Of a stretch of DNA of 44,463 nucleotides, positions 9,401 to 17,294 are shown piece by piece. The notes below the pieces were generated by a model that had not been told where the DNA came from, searched no databases, and saw only the letters and a program-made list of their open reading frames with translations. The stretch is from Candidatus Gastranaerophilales bacterium (GTDB lineage Bacteria > Cyanobacteriota > Vampirovibrionia > Gastranaerophilales > Gastranaerophilaceae). The first letter of the stretch is position 1. Each line of letters opens with the position of its first letter. The position numbers were made by a program, and so were the translations under genes. The stretch lies in the NCBI GenBank assembly GCA_944325515.1, contig CALVAO010000017.1, positions 1 through 44,463 on the forward strand. The letters are read 5' to 3'.

Positions 9401-9598
9401 CTGCCGCTTGTTTTTGCAAAAGGTGCAGGTGCAGGAAGCAGACACTCTATCGGAGTCTCTGTCTTCGGTGGAATGTTGGCTGTTGCGTTTTTGGGAAGTA
9501 TTCTGGTGCCTGCGTTCTTTGTTTTAACTAATCTTATGAAACAAAAAACTGGCGAATATATAAAAAAGATAAGGAGCAAGAAAAATGAAAATAAATAG
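6470..9598 (+). CDS. RND multidrug efflux transporter, HAE1/AcrB type
   Basis: This 1042-residue inner-membrane proton-drug antiporter has the full AcrB-like architecture of 12 membrane segments and two large periplasmic loops. The proton relay is intact. TM4 has GLVVDDAIVVLEN with D409-D410, equivalent to AcrB D407/D408, and TM10 has GLSTKQAILIVEFA with K931, equivalent to AcrB K940. The N-terminal PLEEYPSITPPQV and the PAISGMGMFGGFEYQL region of the second pore loop are typical of the HAE1 family. AGAGG-like bases at 6454-6458 serve as the ribosome binding site. It overlaps the following outer-membrane gene by 14 nt, which supports co-expression of a tripartite pump. It is expected to export hydrophobic or amphiphilic compounds. 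Confidence 0.96.
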   Translation: MAGNLFIKRPKLAIVISLAIILAGLISLTTLPLEEYPSITPPQVVVTATYSGASSDVITSTIAAPVELQLNGIEDMLYMYSESKNGSYKLTLFFEVGSDPDMDLVNVQNQLQLVTPRLPEEVRRYGLTVRKSTGGAGCLMMSLSSPNGTYNSLFLANYATMFIKDELARIKGCGSVSIFGAGDYSMRIWLKPDKMASLGVSTTDINNAITAQNIQTPAGNIGVEPMDTPQVMKFTLRTKGRLKNVEEFEDIVIKSNPDGSNVKIRDVARVELGAESYTSSVTIANKSAAMISISQLPEANTIDLVNKIEDKMQELSKKFPNDMEYHVQYDITEFVRESIHEVISAIVLAIILVSAVTYLFLGTARAAFIPFCAIPVSLIGVFIFMALMGFSINLLILFGLVLAVGLVVDDAIVVLENTQRHIQEGKSPKEATEITMEEVFGAVVATSLVLMAVFVPVSFMTGITGQMYRQFAVCIATSIGLSTIVALTLSPALCSLILKSGDEKTDFEFIQKFENWFNSVRDKYLRTVEYFVKAPKKTLLVLLGIILFILFMFKITPTGFLPDEDRGALFIQVQLPDGATLSRTADVVHNITDEVAEIPGVKSVLQVNGFSGENTAFVVVRLQPWSKRKSSKLSINNIMKQANAITSKYTEATTFVTQPPAISGMGMFGGFEYQLLDKGDRNSDELFEQAQNLLKVARQDPAFSSLYTSYTSSLPQVVIHVEEEKAMAQGVSIAEIYNTLAAQFGATYINDFNKYGRVYRVYMQADAPYRATMGDLGKIYVKNNAGKMVPIKSVVKTENIVGPYLLNRFNMYPSIVINGNPANGVSSGDAMKAMAKISDEVLPKDMDFAWSGTSLQEQKSAGQMGPILTMALTFVYLFLVALYESWTLPVAVLLISPVALLGALFLQFVSGLSLDIYAQVGLVMLIGLSTKQAILIVEFAKDAMEKDGKNYIEAALQAAKLRFRAVMMTNIAFILGLLPLVFAKGAGAGSRHSIGVSVFGGMLAVAFLGSILVPAFFVLTNLMKQKTGEYIKKIRSKKNENK

Positions 9599-11051
9599 AC
9601 TTCTTATTATATTTTTTATATTTATGTTATTTTTTCAATCAAGCTGCTCAGCCTCTTTTTTACATAAAGAAACTGCGCTCGGAAACAAAATACAGAAGGA
9701 AGAATATCCGGATAGCGGAGATGTAGAACCGAAAGTTGTCAAAGAAGATGTTACCGTAATAAAAGGTGGGGTAGAAAATACCCTTGATATTACTCTGGAA
9801 GATTGTTTGAAATTTGCATTGGGTAATAATCCAAGAATACAAGCTGCAATGCAGGATGTATTTGCATCAGATGCTCGGATTAGACAGGCATGGTCGTCTT
9901 ATTTCCCGCAATTTGGCTGGCAGACAGGATATACAAGAATAAGACAGCTGCAATTATCAGATGTGTTTCGCCAAAATTTAATCTTTAACTATTTTGTACT
10001 CGGACAAATAAGTGCATCACAGATGCTGTATGACTTCGGGGTAACACAAAATCAAGTTACAATAAGAAAATTGGATAATCAAGGATATAAAATAACTTTA
10101 ACAGGAACAGTTAACGATGTTATTTGCGAAGTAAAAAAAGCTTATTATAACCTTCAATATGCTATAGAGGCAAAAAAGGTAGCAGAAGATTCTGTTGTAA
10201 GATACGCCTCTTTTTACGAGCAGGCAAAAGCGTTTTATCAAGCAGGAACCAAACCAAAAGTTGATGTTACTATTGCAGAAGTGAATTTAAGCAATGCCAA
10301 GTTATCGCTTATTCAAGCAGAAAATGCTGTTGATATTGCTATGGCAAAGTTAAATAATACAATAGGACTACCTTATACAAACAAATACAGAATTTCTGAA
10401 GGTCTTAAATACGAACCTTGTGATATAACATTAGACAGTGCAATAAAAACTGCTCAAGAATCAAGACCGGAATTCCAGCTGGCAGAGGTCAAGGTAGAAG
10501 AAGCTAAACAAAATGTTAAACTTGTAAAGAAATCTTATTTCCCGCAGCTGAGTCTAGAAGGTCAATTCCAGGTAGGTGGACGTTCTCCGGTGTCAAATTA
10601 TGGTTATAATTTCGGCGGATACTTAAATTTCCCGACAATAAACGGAATGCTTATCAAAAATGAAATAAAAGAAGCAAGAGCTCTGGAATCAAAAGAACGG
10701 GCTAATGCAATTAACACTAAAAATGGTATATATTATGAAGTGCAAGAGTCATATTACTCACTTACAGAGCAAAAAAATAAAATTCCTGTTGCCTCACTCG
10801 GGGTAAAGCAGGCAAAAGAAAATTATGAGTTGTCTTTTGGCAGATATAAGGTTGGAGTTGGTGACCCTATCGAGTTAAAAGACGCACAGGTGCAGTATCA
10901 AAATGCAATGCTTACGTATTATCAGACTATGTATGATTATAATTCTGCCAGGGCAACGCTGGAAAAATCAATAGGAAAAAATATTACAAATGGAGAAGTT
11001 AACTTAAAGCCGGAGAAAATCAAGGGTAAAAAATCTAAAAAAGGTTCTTAG
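9585..11051 (+). CDS. TolC-like outer-membrane efflux lipoprotein
   Basis: This 488-residue outer-membrane factor completes the RND pump. The N-terminus is a hydrophobic signal with a possible lipidation Cys at residue 21 (FFQSSC). The lipobox is not canonical, but OprM-like factors are often lipoproteins. Two repeated TolC halves are visible: LEDCLKFALGNNPRIQAAMQD near residue 68 and a second helical unit near 290 (SAIKTAQESRPEFQLAEVKV). The second half ends in the typical GVGDPIELKDAQVQYQNA...TYYQTMYDYNSARATLEKSIG. A lysine-rich tail follows. AGGAG at 9572-9576 lies inside the end of the pump gene. No clear terminator follows, but a new promoter begins within 20 nt. Confidence 0.93.
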   Translation: MKINRLLIIFFIFMLFFQSSCSASFLHKETALGNKIQKEEYPDSGDVEPKVVKEDVTVIKGGVENTLDITLEDCLKFALGNNPRIQAAMQDVFASDARIRQAWSSYFPQFGWQTGYTRIRQLQLSDVFRQNLIFNYFVLGQISASQMLYDFGVTQNQVTIRKLDNQGYKITLTGTVNDVICEVKKAYYNLQYAIEAKKVAEDSVVRYASFYEQAKAFYQAGTKPKVDVTIAEVNLSNAKLSLIQAENAVDIAMAKLNNTIGLPYTNKYRISEGLKYEPCDITLDSAIKTAQESRPEFQLAEVKVEEAKQNVKLVKKSYFPQLSLEGQFQVGGRSPVSNYGYNFGGYLNFPTINGMLIKNEIKEARALESKERANAINTKNGIYYEVQESYYSLTEQKNKIPVASLGVKQAKENYELSFGRYKVGVGDPIELKDAQVQYQNAMLTYYQTMYDYNSARATLEKSIGKNITNGEVNLKPEKIKGKKSKKGS

Positions 11052-11064
11052 TATATATAGTGTA

Positions 11065-11093
11065 TTGTTTCAGATTTGAATATATTATATAAT
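11065..11093 (+). promoter_or_regulatory. Sigma70-type promoter for the small gene at 11118
   Basis: TTGTTT at 11065-11070 and TATAAT at 11088-11093 are 17 nt apart. The predicted transcript starts near 11100, just before the AGGAG at 11104-11108. Confidence 0.7.
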
Positions 11094-11117
11094 GTATAAA
11101 AATAGGAGAAGAGAAGT

Positions 11118-11366
11118 ATGTTGCCAATCATAACAGAAGATATATCTACAGAGATTTTTTCAGAGGCTTTTCAAGATGTTCAAGCTTGGCGTAAAAATAT
11201 GGTGCAGTATTTAAAAGAAGAAAATCCAGAAGTGAATACTGCTATTTTAGAAGTCGCAAAGCATGATGAGAATATAGATTTAAAAGCTGTGGCTCTGGGA
11301 GCATATTTAACGTACAGATTGCTTGAAATTGCTACAGAAAATGATAGCTTGTCTCTTGAAGAATAA
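11118..11366 (+). CDS. Small helical protein, function unknown
   Basis: This 82-residue acidic, soluble, mostly helical protein (contains FQDVQAWRKNMVQYL and AVALGAYLTYRLLEIA) has no domain I recognise, no signal peptide and no Cys. It is a credible gene because it has its own 17-nt-spaced promoter and a well-placed AGGAG 9 nt before the ATG. The next gene begins 71 nt later with its own strong ribosome binding site, so the two may share a transcript. Confidence 0.75.
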   Translation: MLPIITEDISTEIFSEAFQDVQAWRKNMVQYLKEENPEVNTAILEVAKHDENIDLKAVALGAYLTYRLLEIATENDSLSLEE

Positions 11367-11437
11367 TTAGCCGGTCTAATGAGTGTGTCTAATGTTTTTT
11401 TGTTAAATTCTGTTTATTATTATAACAGGAGGTTTTT

Positions 11438-11770
11438 ATGCTTAATATCTTTTTAAGATGGATTGCTTATGCTCTTGCTATAGTATTTATTTCATGGATA
11501 ATTCCCGGGATTGAAGTTGAAAATTTCTTAAGTGCTATGTTTGTATGTATAATATTAGCTCTTATTAATACTATAATTAAGCCATTAATAGAAATTATAG
11601 CTCTTCCAGTGACAGTTTTAACACTGGGTTTATTTTCTTTTGTGATAAATGCACTGATGCTAATGCTTGCAGGCTGGATTGCTCCTGGGTTTGAAGTAGA
11701 AGGTTTTTTTAGCGCTTTATTCGGTTCCCTGCTGCTGTCATTATTTGCTTTAGGAATTAGCAGAATTTAA
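11438..11770 (+). CDS. YvlD/Phage_holin_4_2 family membrane protein
   Basis: This 110-residue integral membrane protein has four hydrophobic segments arranged as two similar halves. Each half contains a G[IF]EVE-F-SA motif (PGIEVENFLSAMFV and PGFEVEGFFSALFG). The central LALINTIIKPLIEIIALPVTVLTLGLFSF matches the hallmark of this family, which is widespread in Gram-positives and Cyanobacteria. Members are sometimes called superfamily IV 4 TMS phage holins, but there is no phage context here and the real function is unclear. AGGAGG at 11427-11432 is a near-perfect Shine-Dalgarno sequence. Confidence 0.9.
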   Translation: MLNIFLRWIAYALAIVFISWIIPGIEVENFLSAMFVCIILALINTIIKPLIEIIALPVTVLTLGLFSFVINALMLMLAGWIAPGFEVEGFFSALFGSLLLSLFALGISRI

Positions 11771-11780
11771 GAAATGATTA

Positions 11781-11789
11781 TGATATAAT
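11781..11789 (+). promoter_or_regulatory. Extended -10 directly upstream of the ATG at 11798
   Basis: TG-A-TATAAT at 11781-11789 ends 8 nt before the ATG. There is no Shine-Dalgarno sequence. The predicted transcript begins at or within about 2 nt of the start codon, so it should be leaderless. Confidence 0.65.
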
Positions 11790-11797
11790 TCATAATT

Positions 11798-13105
11798 ATG
11801 AAGAATAGACTGCTTTATGTATTTGCAATAATTACTGTTTTTATGTGTAATACCGTCTTAGCTTCCGGTGAAGTCAAGAAAGTTTATCTAAATGAGGCAA
11901 TAGATGCTGCCTTAAAAAACAATATTGATTTACAGGCTGAAAAAATTAACATAAATATTGCAAAAAATAATATTAAAAGTGCTAACAGACTTCAAAATCC
12001 GTCATTTGATGCATTCTATTTTATAGGTGCTGCCGGAAACAGTGAACCAAAACAGCTAGGGTTAAGTGAAAATATAGAAATAGCTAAAAGAAAAGCACGT
12101 AAAAATCTGGCAGAGTCAAATTATAAGCTGGTAGAAAAGAATTTAGGCTATACAACATTTGATTTAAAGATGGATGTAAGAGAAGCTTATATAAATCTTG
12201 TCGCAGAAAAATCCATATTGAATACTCTTGAGCAGCAGCAGGAATTGCAGGAAGAATTGCTTAGTATAGCTCAAAATCGTGTAAAAGGTCATAAGGCGCA
12301 TGAGATAGAAGCAATACAGGCAGAAATAGCATTAAATCAAATGATAACACAGGTAAACACTGCAAAAGTTAATGTAAATAAAGCTTTATCTGATTTTAAT
12401 AAAGTAATAAACGATTCAAATGATATTACATATGACAGTATGGACAAGCTGTTTTCTGAAGAAAATAATTTTGAAGAAATGCTGACTCCGCCGCCGGATT
12501 TCGAGTTCCCGCCTTTTTCAGAAATATTACAAAAAGCTGTAGAAAATCGATTTGATATACAAATTGCAAAACAGGAAATTGATGTTGCAGAAAAGAACTT
12601 GACAGTAGTGAGCCGTCAAAGAATTCCCGATATTCAGCTTAGCGGAGGATATGCATATAAAAATGCTCAATATGCAGACAACGGCAATTTTAATAATGGA
12701 GCTTATGCAAGTGCAAGTCTTGTTAATATTCCACTCTTTTATAACTATTCTCCGGAAATTCAAAATGCTGCTCTAAAATTACAGCAGGCAGAACTTAAAT
12801 ACCAATCTGTACAAAATAAAGCGGTAAAAGATGTGAGTGCAGCCTACGAAAGATTTTTAACAGCTGCTGACAACTTAAACCATTACGAATCGAAAATTGT
12901 TACAGGTTCGGAAAGTTTGATAGAAACTTCTAAAAATAGCTATGAAGCCGGAGAATCTGATATTACATCGCTTATTGTAATGAAGCAGTCTTATAAATCT
13001 ATAATTATAGGTTATACGCAGGCTCTTGCTGAATATTACAATAGCTGGACTAATTTTTTACGGGAAGTTAATGATGAAACATTTACTCTTCCTCAAGATT
13101 TGTAA
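11798..13105 (+). CDS. TolC family outer-membrane protein
   Basis: This 435-residue outer-membrane factor is a second TolC homologue, only distantly similar to the one at 9585. A clean signal peptide (residues 1-22, ending TVLASG) precedes KVYLNEAIDAALKNNIDLQAEKININ, the start of the first helical half. SENIEIAKRKARKNLAES and the second half near residue 240 (FSEILQKAVENRFDIQIAKQEIDVAEK) follow, as in CusC/CzcC-type factors. The C-terminus has the GESDITSLIVMKQSY motif. No pump or adaptor gene is adjacent, so it may partner with a transporter encoded elsewhere. The start is fixed by the signal peptide even though no ribosome binding site is present. Confidence 0.88.
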   Translation: MKNRLLYVFAIITVFMCNTVLASGEVKKVYLNEAIDAALKNNIDLQAEKININIAKNNIKSANRLQNPSFDAFYFIGAAGNSEPKQLGLSENIEIAKRKARKNLAESNYKLVEKNLGYTTFDLKMDVREAYINLVAEKSILNTLEQQQELQEELLSIAQNRVKGHKAHEIEAIQAEIALNQMITQVNTAKVNVNKALSDFNKVINDSNDITYDSMDKLFSEENNFEEMLTPPPDFEFPPFSEILQKAVENRFDIQIAKQEIDVAEKNLTVVSRQRIPDIQLSGGYAYKNAQYADNGNFNNGAYASASLVNIPLFYNYSPEIQNAALKLQQAELKYQSVQNKAVKDVSAAYERFLTAADNLNHYESKIVTGSESLIETSKNSYEAGESDITSLIVMKQSYKSIIIGYTQALAEYYNSWTNFLREVNDETFTLPQDL

Positions 13106-13111
13106 CAAGTC

Positions 13112-13140
13112 TTGAAAGTTATCTAAATTTATATTAATAT
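13112..13140 (+). promoter_or_regulatory. Sigma70-type promoter directly upstream of the ATG at 13150
   Basis: TTGAAA at 13112-13117 and TAATAT at 13135-13140 are separated by 17 nt. The -10 ends 9 nt before the ATG, so the predicted leader is 0-3 nt. Confidence 0.7.
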
Positions 13141-13149
13141 TAAGAAGAT

Positions 13150-14472
13150 ATGGCTTTGGATTTAAAACTGTTATTTAACATCTTTATAATTGTTTTTCTA
13201 TTATTTTTGAATGGTTTTTTTGTTGCAGCCGAATTTGCACTTGTAGGGGTTCGCAAAACTCGCATCCGTCAACTTTCAGAAGAGGGTAATTTTAATGCTA
13301 AACTGGCTCTTGATGCTATTAAAAATATTGATAAATATATTGCAGCAGTTCAACTCGGGATTACAATCTCAAGTCTTGGTATCGGGTGGGTTGGTGAATC
13401 TACGCTTGCAAAATTAATACATCCTTTATTTGCATTTCTGCCTAATAAAGTAGATATGATTGCTGCTCACACTATATCTGTAACAATAGCTTTTGCGCTT
13501 ATTACCGTATTGCATGTTGTTATAGGAGAATTGATGCCAAAATCCATTGCTCTTCAAAACCCGGAAAAAACAACTCTCTGGGTCGCAAAACCAATGTTTG
13601 TCGTAACAAGGGTCTTTGCTCCGATGATATTTTTATTGAACGGTCTTGGAAATTCTCTTTTAAAATTATGTCGTATAGAGCCGGCAGCAGGACATCATGT
13701 AGTACATTCAACGGAAGAACTCAATATGCTTATTGATGCAAGTTATAAAGGCGGCGTTCTGGATGCAAAAGAAGCTGAGATGCTGCAAAATGTATTTAAG
13801 TTCTCTGATTTGACCGTAAATCAAGTAATGATACCGCGGACGGATATGGTTTGTATTCCGCTGGATGCTGACACGGAAGAAGTGAATAAAATAATTATAG
13901 AAAATCAATATACACGCTATCCGGTTTATGACAAAGATTTAGATCATGTAAAGGGATTTATACATGTAAAAGATATTTATCCGTTAATCGTAGGACATAA
14001 ATCTATTGATATTTCAAAATTGATAAGGAAAACGCTTTTTGTGCCGGAAACAATGCCTGCTAATAAACTTGCCCTGGAGTTTCAGCGTCAGCATCTCCAG
14101 ATTGCAGTTGTAATTGATGAATTCGGCGGAACAAGCGGGCTTGTAACTCATGAAGATGTGCTGGAAGAAATTTTTGGAGAAGTACAAGACGAGTTTGACG
14201 ATGAAGAAAGCCTTGATGTTAAAGAAATCTCCGAAGGTAAGTATGAAATCTGCGGAAAGATGAGAACTGATGAATTCTGCGATTTCTTCGGCGTAAACGT
14301 TGCAGATGATGATGTAAATACAATAGGCGGATATTTTATAAAAAAATTAGGAAAGCTTGCATGCCAGTATGATAAAATAGAAGATGAGTATTTTAAATAC
14401 TGTGTCACGGAAATGGATTCTTCGCGTATTGTTAAACTGAGCATTGAAAGGATTGATAATCAGTCTTCATAA
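13150..14472 (+). CDS. CNNM/CBS/CorC-type membrane protein (hemolysin C family)
   Basis: This 440-residue inner-membrane protein has three domains. A DUF21/CNNM transmembrane domain (about 1-200) carries FFVAAEFALVGVRKTRI and LQLGI-like AAVQLGITISSLGIGWVGE. A CBS pair (about 205-335) has NQVMIPRTDMVCIPL and VVIDEFGGTSGLVTHEDVLEEI. The C-terminal CorC_HlyC domain (about 350-435) has NTIGGYFIKKLGKL. Family members are proposed to transport or sense Mg2+ and other divalent cations; the old name hemolysin is not functionally informative. Length is normal. Its 3' end overlaps the convergent methyltransferase gene by 13 nt. Confidence 0.93.
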   Translation: MALDLKLLFNIFIIVFLLFLNGFFVAAEFALVGVRKTRIRQLSEEGNFNAKLALDAIKNIDKYIAAVQLGITISSLGIGWVGESTLAKLIHPLFAFLPNKVDMIAAHTISVTIAFALITVLHVVIGELMPKSIALQNPEKTTLWVAKPMFVVTRVFAPMIFLLNGLGNSLLKLCRIEPAAGHHVVHSTEELNMLIDASYKGGVLDAKEAEMLQNVFKFSDLTVNQVMIPRTDMVCIPLDADTEEVNKIIIENQYTRYPVYDKDLDHVKGFIHVKDIYPLIVGHKSIDISKLIRKTLFVPETMPANKLALEFQRQHLQIAVVIDEFGGTSGLVTHEDVLEEIFGEVQDEFDDEESLDVKEISEGKYEICGKMRTDEFCDFFGVNVADDDVNTIGGYFIKKLGKLACQYDKIEDEYFKYCVTEMDSSRIVKLSIERIDNQSS

Positions 14473-14996
14473 AAATTAGTATATGTTTTACTTCTTAGTA
14501 CGCCTTCAAGCTTTAACAATGCAGCCTTTTTATCTAATCCGCCAGCATATCCTGTTAAATTTCCGTCTGAGCTGATTACTCGATGACAGGGAATAATAAT
14601 AGATATGGGATTATGCCCTACAGCTCCTCCTATTGCCTGTGCTGACATAGATTTTTTATTTAATATTTTGGAAATCTTAAAAGCAATCTCTTTGTATGTA
14701 AGAGTGTAACCATAAGGAATATCTATCAGAATTTTCCATACAAGCTTTCTGAAATCGCTTCCGGCAGGGTTTAATGGTATTTCTGAAAAAGCTGGTATTT
14801 TGCCTGCAAAATATTTGTCTAATTCTTTTTTTGTTTTTATAAAAACTTCTGAATTATCTTTTAAAACATAATCGGATATATCTTTTCCTGCCATAAAATA
14901 TTTTTGATTTCTGAACCACAATCCGGTTAATTCAGATTCATTACCGCTCATGATTATGCTGCCTAAAGGTGATATATATTCAGTATAATATTTCAT
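14460..14996 (-). CDS. ogt: Methylated-DNA-protein-cysteine methyltransferase
   Basis: This 178-residue DNA repair protein transfers the methyl group from O6-methylguanine (or O4-methylthymine) to its own cysteine. The active-site PCHRV lies at residues 136-140, with acceptor Cys137. It is preceded by the helix-turn-helix region (YKEIAFKI...SAQAIGGAVGHNP) and followed by the binding-loop GNLTGYAGGLDKKAALLKLE. The N-terminal domain is the short, poorly conserved Ogt type. It runs convergent to the CNNM gene and overlaps it by 13 nt. The start at 14996 is supported by a -10 placed 7 nt upstream. There is no Shine-Dalgarno sequence. The distinction from Ada-C or MGMT naming is arbitrary. Confidence 0.95.
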   Translation of the reverse strand: MKYYTEYISPLGSIIMSGNESELTGLWFRNQKYFMAGKDISDYVLKDNSEVFIKTKKELDKYFAGKIPAFSEIPLNPAGSDFRKLVWKILIDIPYGYTLTYKEIAFKISKILNKKSMSAQAIGGAVGHNPISIIIPCHRVISSDGNLTGYAGGLDKKAALLKLEGVLRSKTYTNFYED

Positions 14997-15003
14997 AAAG
15001 CTT

Positions 15004-15009
15004 ATTATA
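15004..15009 (-). promoter_or_regulatory. -10 element 7 nt before the ogt start codon
   Basis: The reverse strand reads TATAAT at 15009-15004, then 7 nt, then the ATG at 14996. The -35 is weak. The geometry predicts a leaderless mRNA. Confidence 0.6.
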
Positions 15010-15081
15010 TACCATAAAATTAGATTTGCATAAATTTATTCTTATTGTAATATTATAATTAGAAATAAAGAGTTTATTAAT

Positions 15082-15819
15082 ATGCACATATCACCAATAC
15101 AAAATATAACAACTTTACCCAACCCGCAGTTTAAAGCAAATAATCGAAGAATTTGCAACAAAAGCGGTGATTTGCTGTATAAAACAACGACTTATTTCTT
15201 TAGGGATGATTTACATTGGGACGCATTGGTAAGTCTTTTGTCTGAAAAATATCGAAATACTGCACGGGTTAATGTAATTAATCATGCATGCTCTAATGGA
15301 GAAGAACCCTATTCTCTTGTAGTAAAGCTGCTTCATTCTCTGGGTGATACTGCCGAAAAGTTTTTCCCAATCAAAGCTAAAGATATAGATCAAGACAATA
15401 TAAATAGTGCAAAAGCTGGAAGAATGGGAATTATTCTTAATGATATGTATCGTATAAACGGTTATACAAAAGATAATATCAATACATATTTCGATTATGT
15501 AAAAGCTTTAAATCCAATGAATGATATGGTTTTATCTCCAAAATCAAATATAAAAGATAAAGTTCAATTTACAAGGGCAGATATTTTTGATGAACTTGAT
15601 ACAATGCAAGGACATAATACTGTTTTGTTATGCAGAAATGTTTGGCCGTATATGACTCCAGAAAAAAGGGAACTTCTTGCAGAAAAGCTTTCCAAAACTC
15701 TTGATAAGACTTCTCTTCTGGTTACAGGAAGCTTTGATGAGTCTGTTAATATTCCCCAAATATTGAAAGACAAAGGCTTTTTTAATGCAGGTATTCCCAG
15801 AACCTTTACAAAAAAATAG
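15082..15819 (+). CDS. CheR-like SAM-dependent methyltransferase
   Basis: This 245-residue protein shows the CheR methyltransferase order. TTYFFRDDLHW corresponds to the CheR TxFFRd motif. HACSNGEEPYSLV (about 69-80) is SAM motif I, AKDIDQDNINSAKAGRM is the second SAM-contact region, and VLLCRNVWPYMTPEKRE replaces the usual FCRNVLIYF. The CheR N-terminal helical domain is missing: the catalytic part is reached after only about 35 residues. No chemotaxis genes are nearby, so the substrate may not be a chemoreceptor. An F-K-A-N motif lies at residues 17-20, in a proline/asparagine-rich N-terminus. A -10 (TATAAT, 15054-15059) gives a leader of about 15 nt. Confidence 0.85.
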   Translation: MHISPIQNITTLPNPQFKANNRRICNKSGDLLYKTTTYFFRDDLHWDALVSLLSEKYRNTARVNVINHACSNGEEPYSLVVKLLHSLGDTAEKFFPIKAKDIDQDNINSAKAGRMGIILNDMYRINGYTKDNINTYFDYVKALNPMNDMVLSPKSNIKDKVQFTRADIFDELDTMQGHNTVLLCRNVWPYMTPEKRELLAEKLSKTLDKTSLLVTGSFDESVNIPQILKDKGFFNAGIPRTFTKK

Positions 15820-15879
15820 AAATGTAAAAATTATATTAATAAATAGCAATTTTATCAAATTTGATAACTTTATATAGAT

Positions 15880-16599
15880 ATGAAAGTATTATTAACCATA
15901 GGAAAACTCGGAACAAGGGATGATTTTATTAATAAAGCATATCAAAATTTTTCATCGTGCTGTTTGAAATCTAAGCCGGATATAGCCAGTACAAAAAGAG
16001 ATTTTCTGGAAGTCAGTGATCTTTTTGTACGTAGTGACAAACTTGATTTATTCTGCGATGAAACTGCCAAATTATCAGAGCAGCTTAGGCAAAGCGGTAA
16101 CTCCAGGCTAAGCGACATGCTTATTAACGAATTGGGAAAAATGTGTTTGAGCAGAAATAGGCTTAAAAAGGCAGAAGAATACTTATATCTGGCTCTGGAA
16201 AACAGTCGGGAAAAAAATGACGGATTGCATGAATTAGCACGTCTAAATGATTTAGAAAAGATCTATAAAGAAGTGAATAATAAAAAGTTATTGGTAAGTA
16301 TTCTCGGGCAAAAGAAAAGATGCTGCAAAAGAATAATACAAGATTATGAGGAAGCATCTACCCATTTTGACACCATATCAAAAGCTCCTGCAACAAAAGC
16401 GAAAGTAAAAACACAGCTAGCATTTGCATATTCTGATTTAGCAGCCATACTTTGCAGAAATAAACCGCTGGATGCAATTAAAATGTATGAAAAATCAAAA
16501 GATATATACAAAGATCTTGAAATGCCGAAAGAAGTAGCATATCTTGAAAACAAGATAAAATGGCTAAAAGATAAATATTGCAGTTTGTATGAACAGTAG
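15880..16599 (+). CDS. TPR-like helical protein, function unknown
   Basis: This 239-residue soluble protein is built of helix pairs resembling degenerate tetratricopeptide repeats. Examples are GKMCLSRNRLKKAEEYLYLALENSREK and AFAYSDLAAILCRNKPLDAIKMYEKSKDIYKDL, the latter having the A-x3-Y/L-A spacing of TPRs. I do not recognise a specific family. It has several Cys residues, including a CC pair (residues near 27 and 147). No Shine-Dalgarno sequence precedes the ATG, and the upstream region is very AT-rich with only weak -10 candidates. It follows the CheR-like gene by 60 nt. A protein-protein scaffold role is likely. Confidence 0.7.
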   Translation: MKVLLTIGKLGTRDDFINKAYQNFSSCCLKSKPDIASTKRDFLEVSDLFVRSDKLDLFCDETAKLSEQLRQSGNSRLSDMLINELGKMCLSRNRLKKAEEYLYLALENSREKNDGLHELARLNDLEKIYKEVNNKKLLVSILGQKKRCCKRIIQDYEEASTHFDTISKAPATKAKVKTQLAFAYSDLAAILCRNKPLDAIKMYEKSKDIYKDLEMPKEVAYLENKIKWLKDKYCSLYEQ

Positions 16600-16615
16600 A
16601 GATTAATTTAATATT

Positions 16616-16666
16616 TAGCATATAATGACTAATAGTCATTGACTTTTAGTCATTATATGCTATTAT
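16616..16666. promoter_or_regulatory. TetR operator palindromes overlapping the promoter
   Basis: A 17-bp perfect inverted repeat joins 16616-16632 and 16646-16662 across 13 nt. Nested inside it, 16624-16640 is a second perfect palindrome (AATGACTA-A-TAGTCATT). The half-site TGACTA/TAGTCA therefore occurs three times. The promoter of the regulator gene overlaps it: TTGACT at 16639-16644 and TATTAT at 16661-16666, 16 nt apart. An opposite-facing TATAAT also lies within the right arm. This is the expected layout for autorepression by the TetR protein encoded just downstream. Confidence 0.8.
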
Positions 16667-16687
16667 TAGTTTTAAGGGAGTTATTTT

Positions 16688-17281
16688 ATGAATAAACGCC
16701 AAGAATCTGCACTAAAAACTAAAAGAAATTTAATAACAGCGGGTTTAGAACTTATTAAAGAAAATGGCTTTGATGCAATTAATGTTGAAGATATTACAAA
16801 AAAAGCCGGAGTTGCAAAGGGCACATTTTACGTTTATTTTAAGCGAAAGCAAGATATTGTTATGGAAATAAGCAGAACTCCGTTTTGCGAGATTGCAGAA
16901 GAACTTAGACAAATGGAAAATACTGAATTGTTTGAAAAGCTGCGTCATTATTTCCGACGTTTTATGGAGCAGGTTGAATTTTGTGGAATTCAAATTTGCC
17001 GTGAATGGATAAGAAATGTCATTGATCCGAATAATGTTCCGGAAACAATGGATAGCCAAAAGTGGTTTTATGACTACACAATGCTTGAGAGTATTTTGAA
17101 AGATTCCACGGAACTAAAAGAAGATGCTCCAATTGAATTATTAACGCATATTATAATAAGCGAACTTTATGGCATGATGATTTGCTGGTGTATGTCGGAC
17201 GGAAAGTTTGAACCGTTAGATTGGGCTGATAAATTTTGTAAAATTCAAATAGAAAAAATATTTCAACCATATTTAAAATAG
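16688..17281 (+). CDS. TetR/AcrR family transcriptional regulator
   Basis: This 197-residue one-component regulator has an N-terminal DNA-binding domain (about 8-55). Its helix-turn-helix reads INVEDITKKAGVAKGTFYVYF, a classic TetR signature ending in the FYVYF recognition helix. The remaining helical domain should bind a ligand and is not recognisable in sequence. Residues CGIQICREWIRN and MMICWCMSDG supply several Cys that could make it redox responsive (inference). GGGAG at 16676-16680 supports the start. It heads a four-gene operon (TetR, aldo-keto reductase, flavoprotein, aldo-keto reductase) with a palindromic operator directly upstream, so it most likely autoregulates and controls this operon. 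Confidence 0.93.
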   Translation: MNKRQESALKTKRNLITAGLELIKENGFDAINVEDITKKAGVAKGTFYVYFKRKQDIVMEISRTPFCEIAEELRQMENTELFEKLRHYFRRFMEQVEFCGIQICREWIRNVIDPNNVPETMDSQKWFYDYTMLESILKDSTELKEDAPIELLTHIIISELYGMMICWCMSDGKFEPLDWADKFCKIQIEKIFQPYLK

Positions 17282-17294
17282 AAGGAGTAGTTAG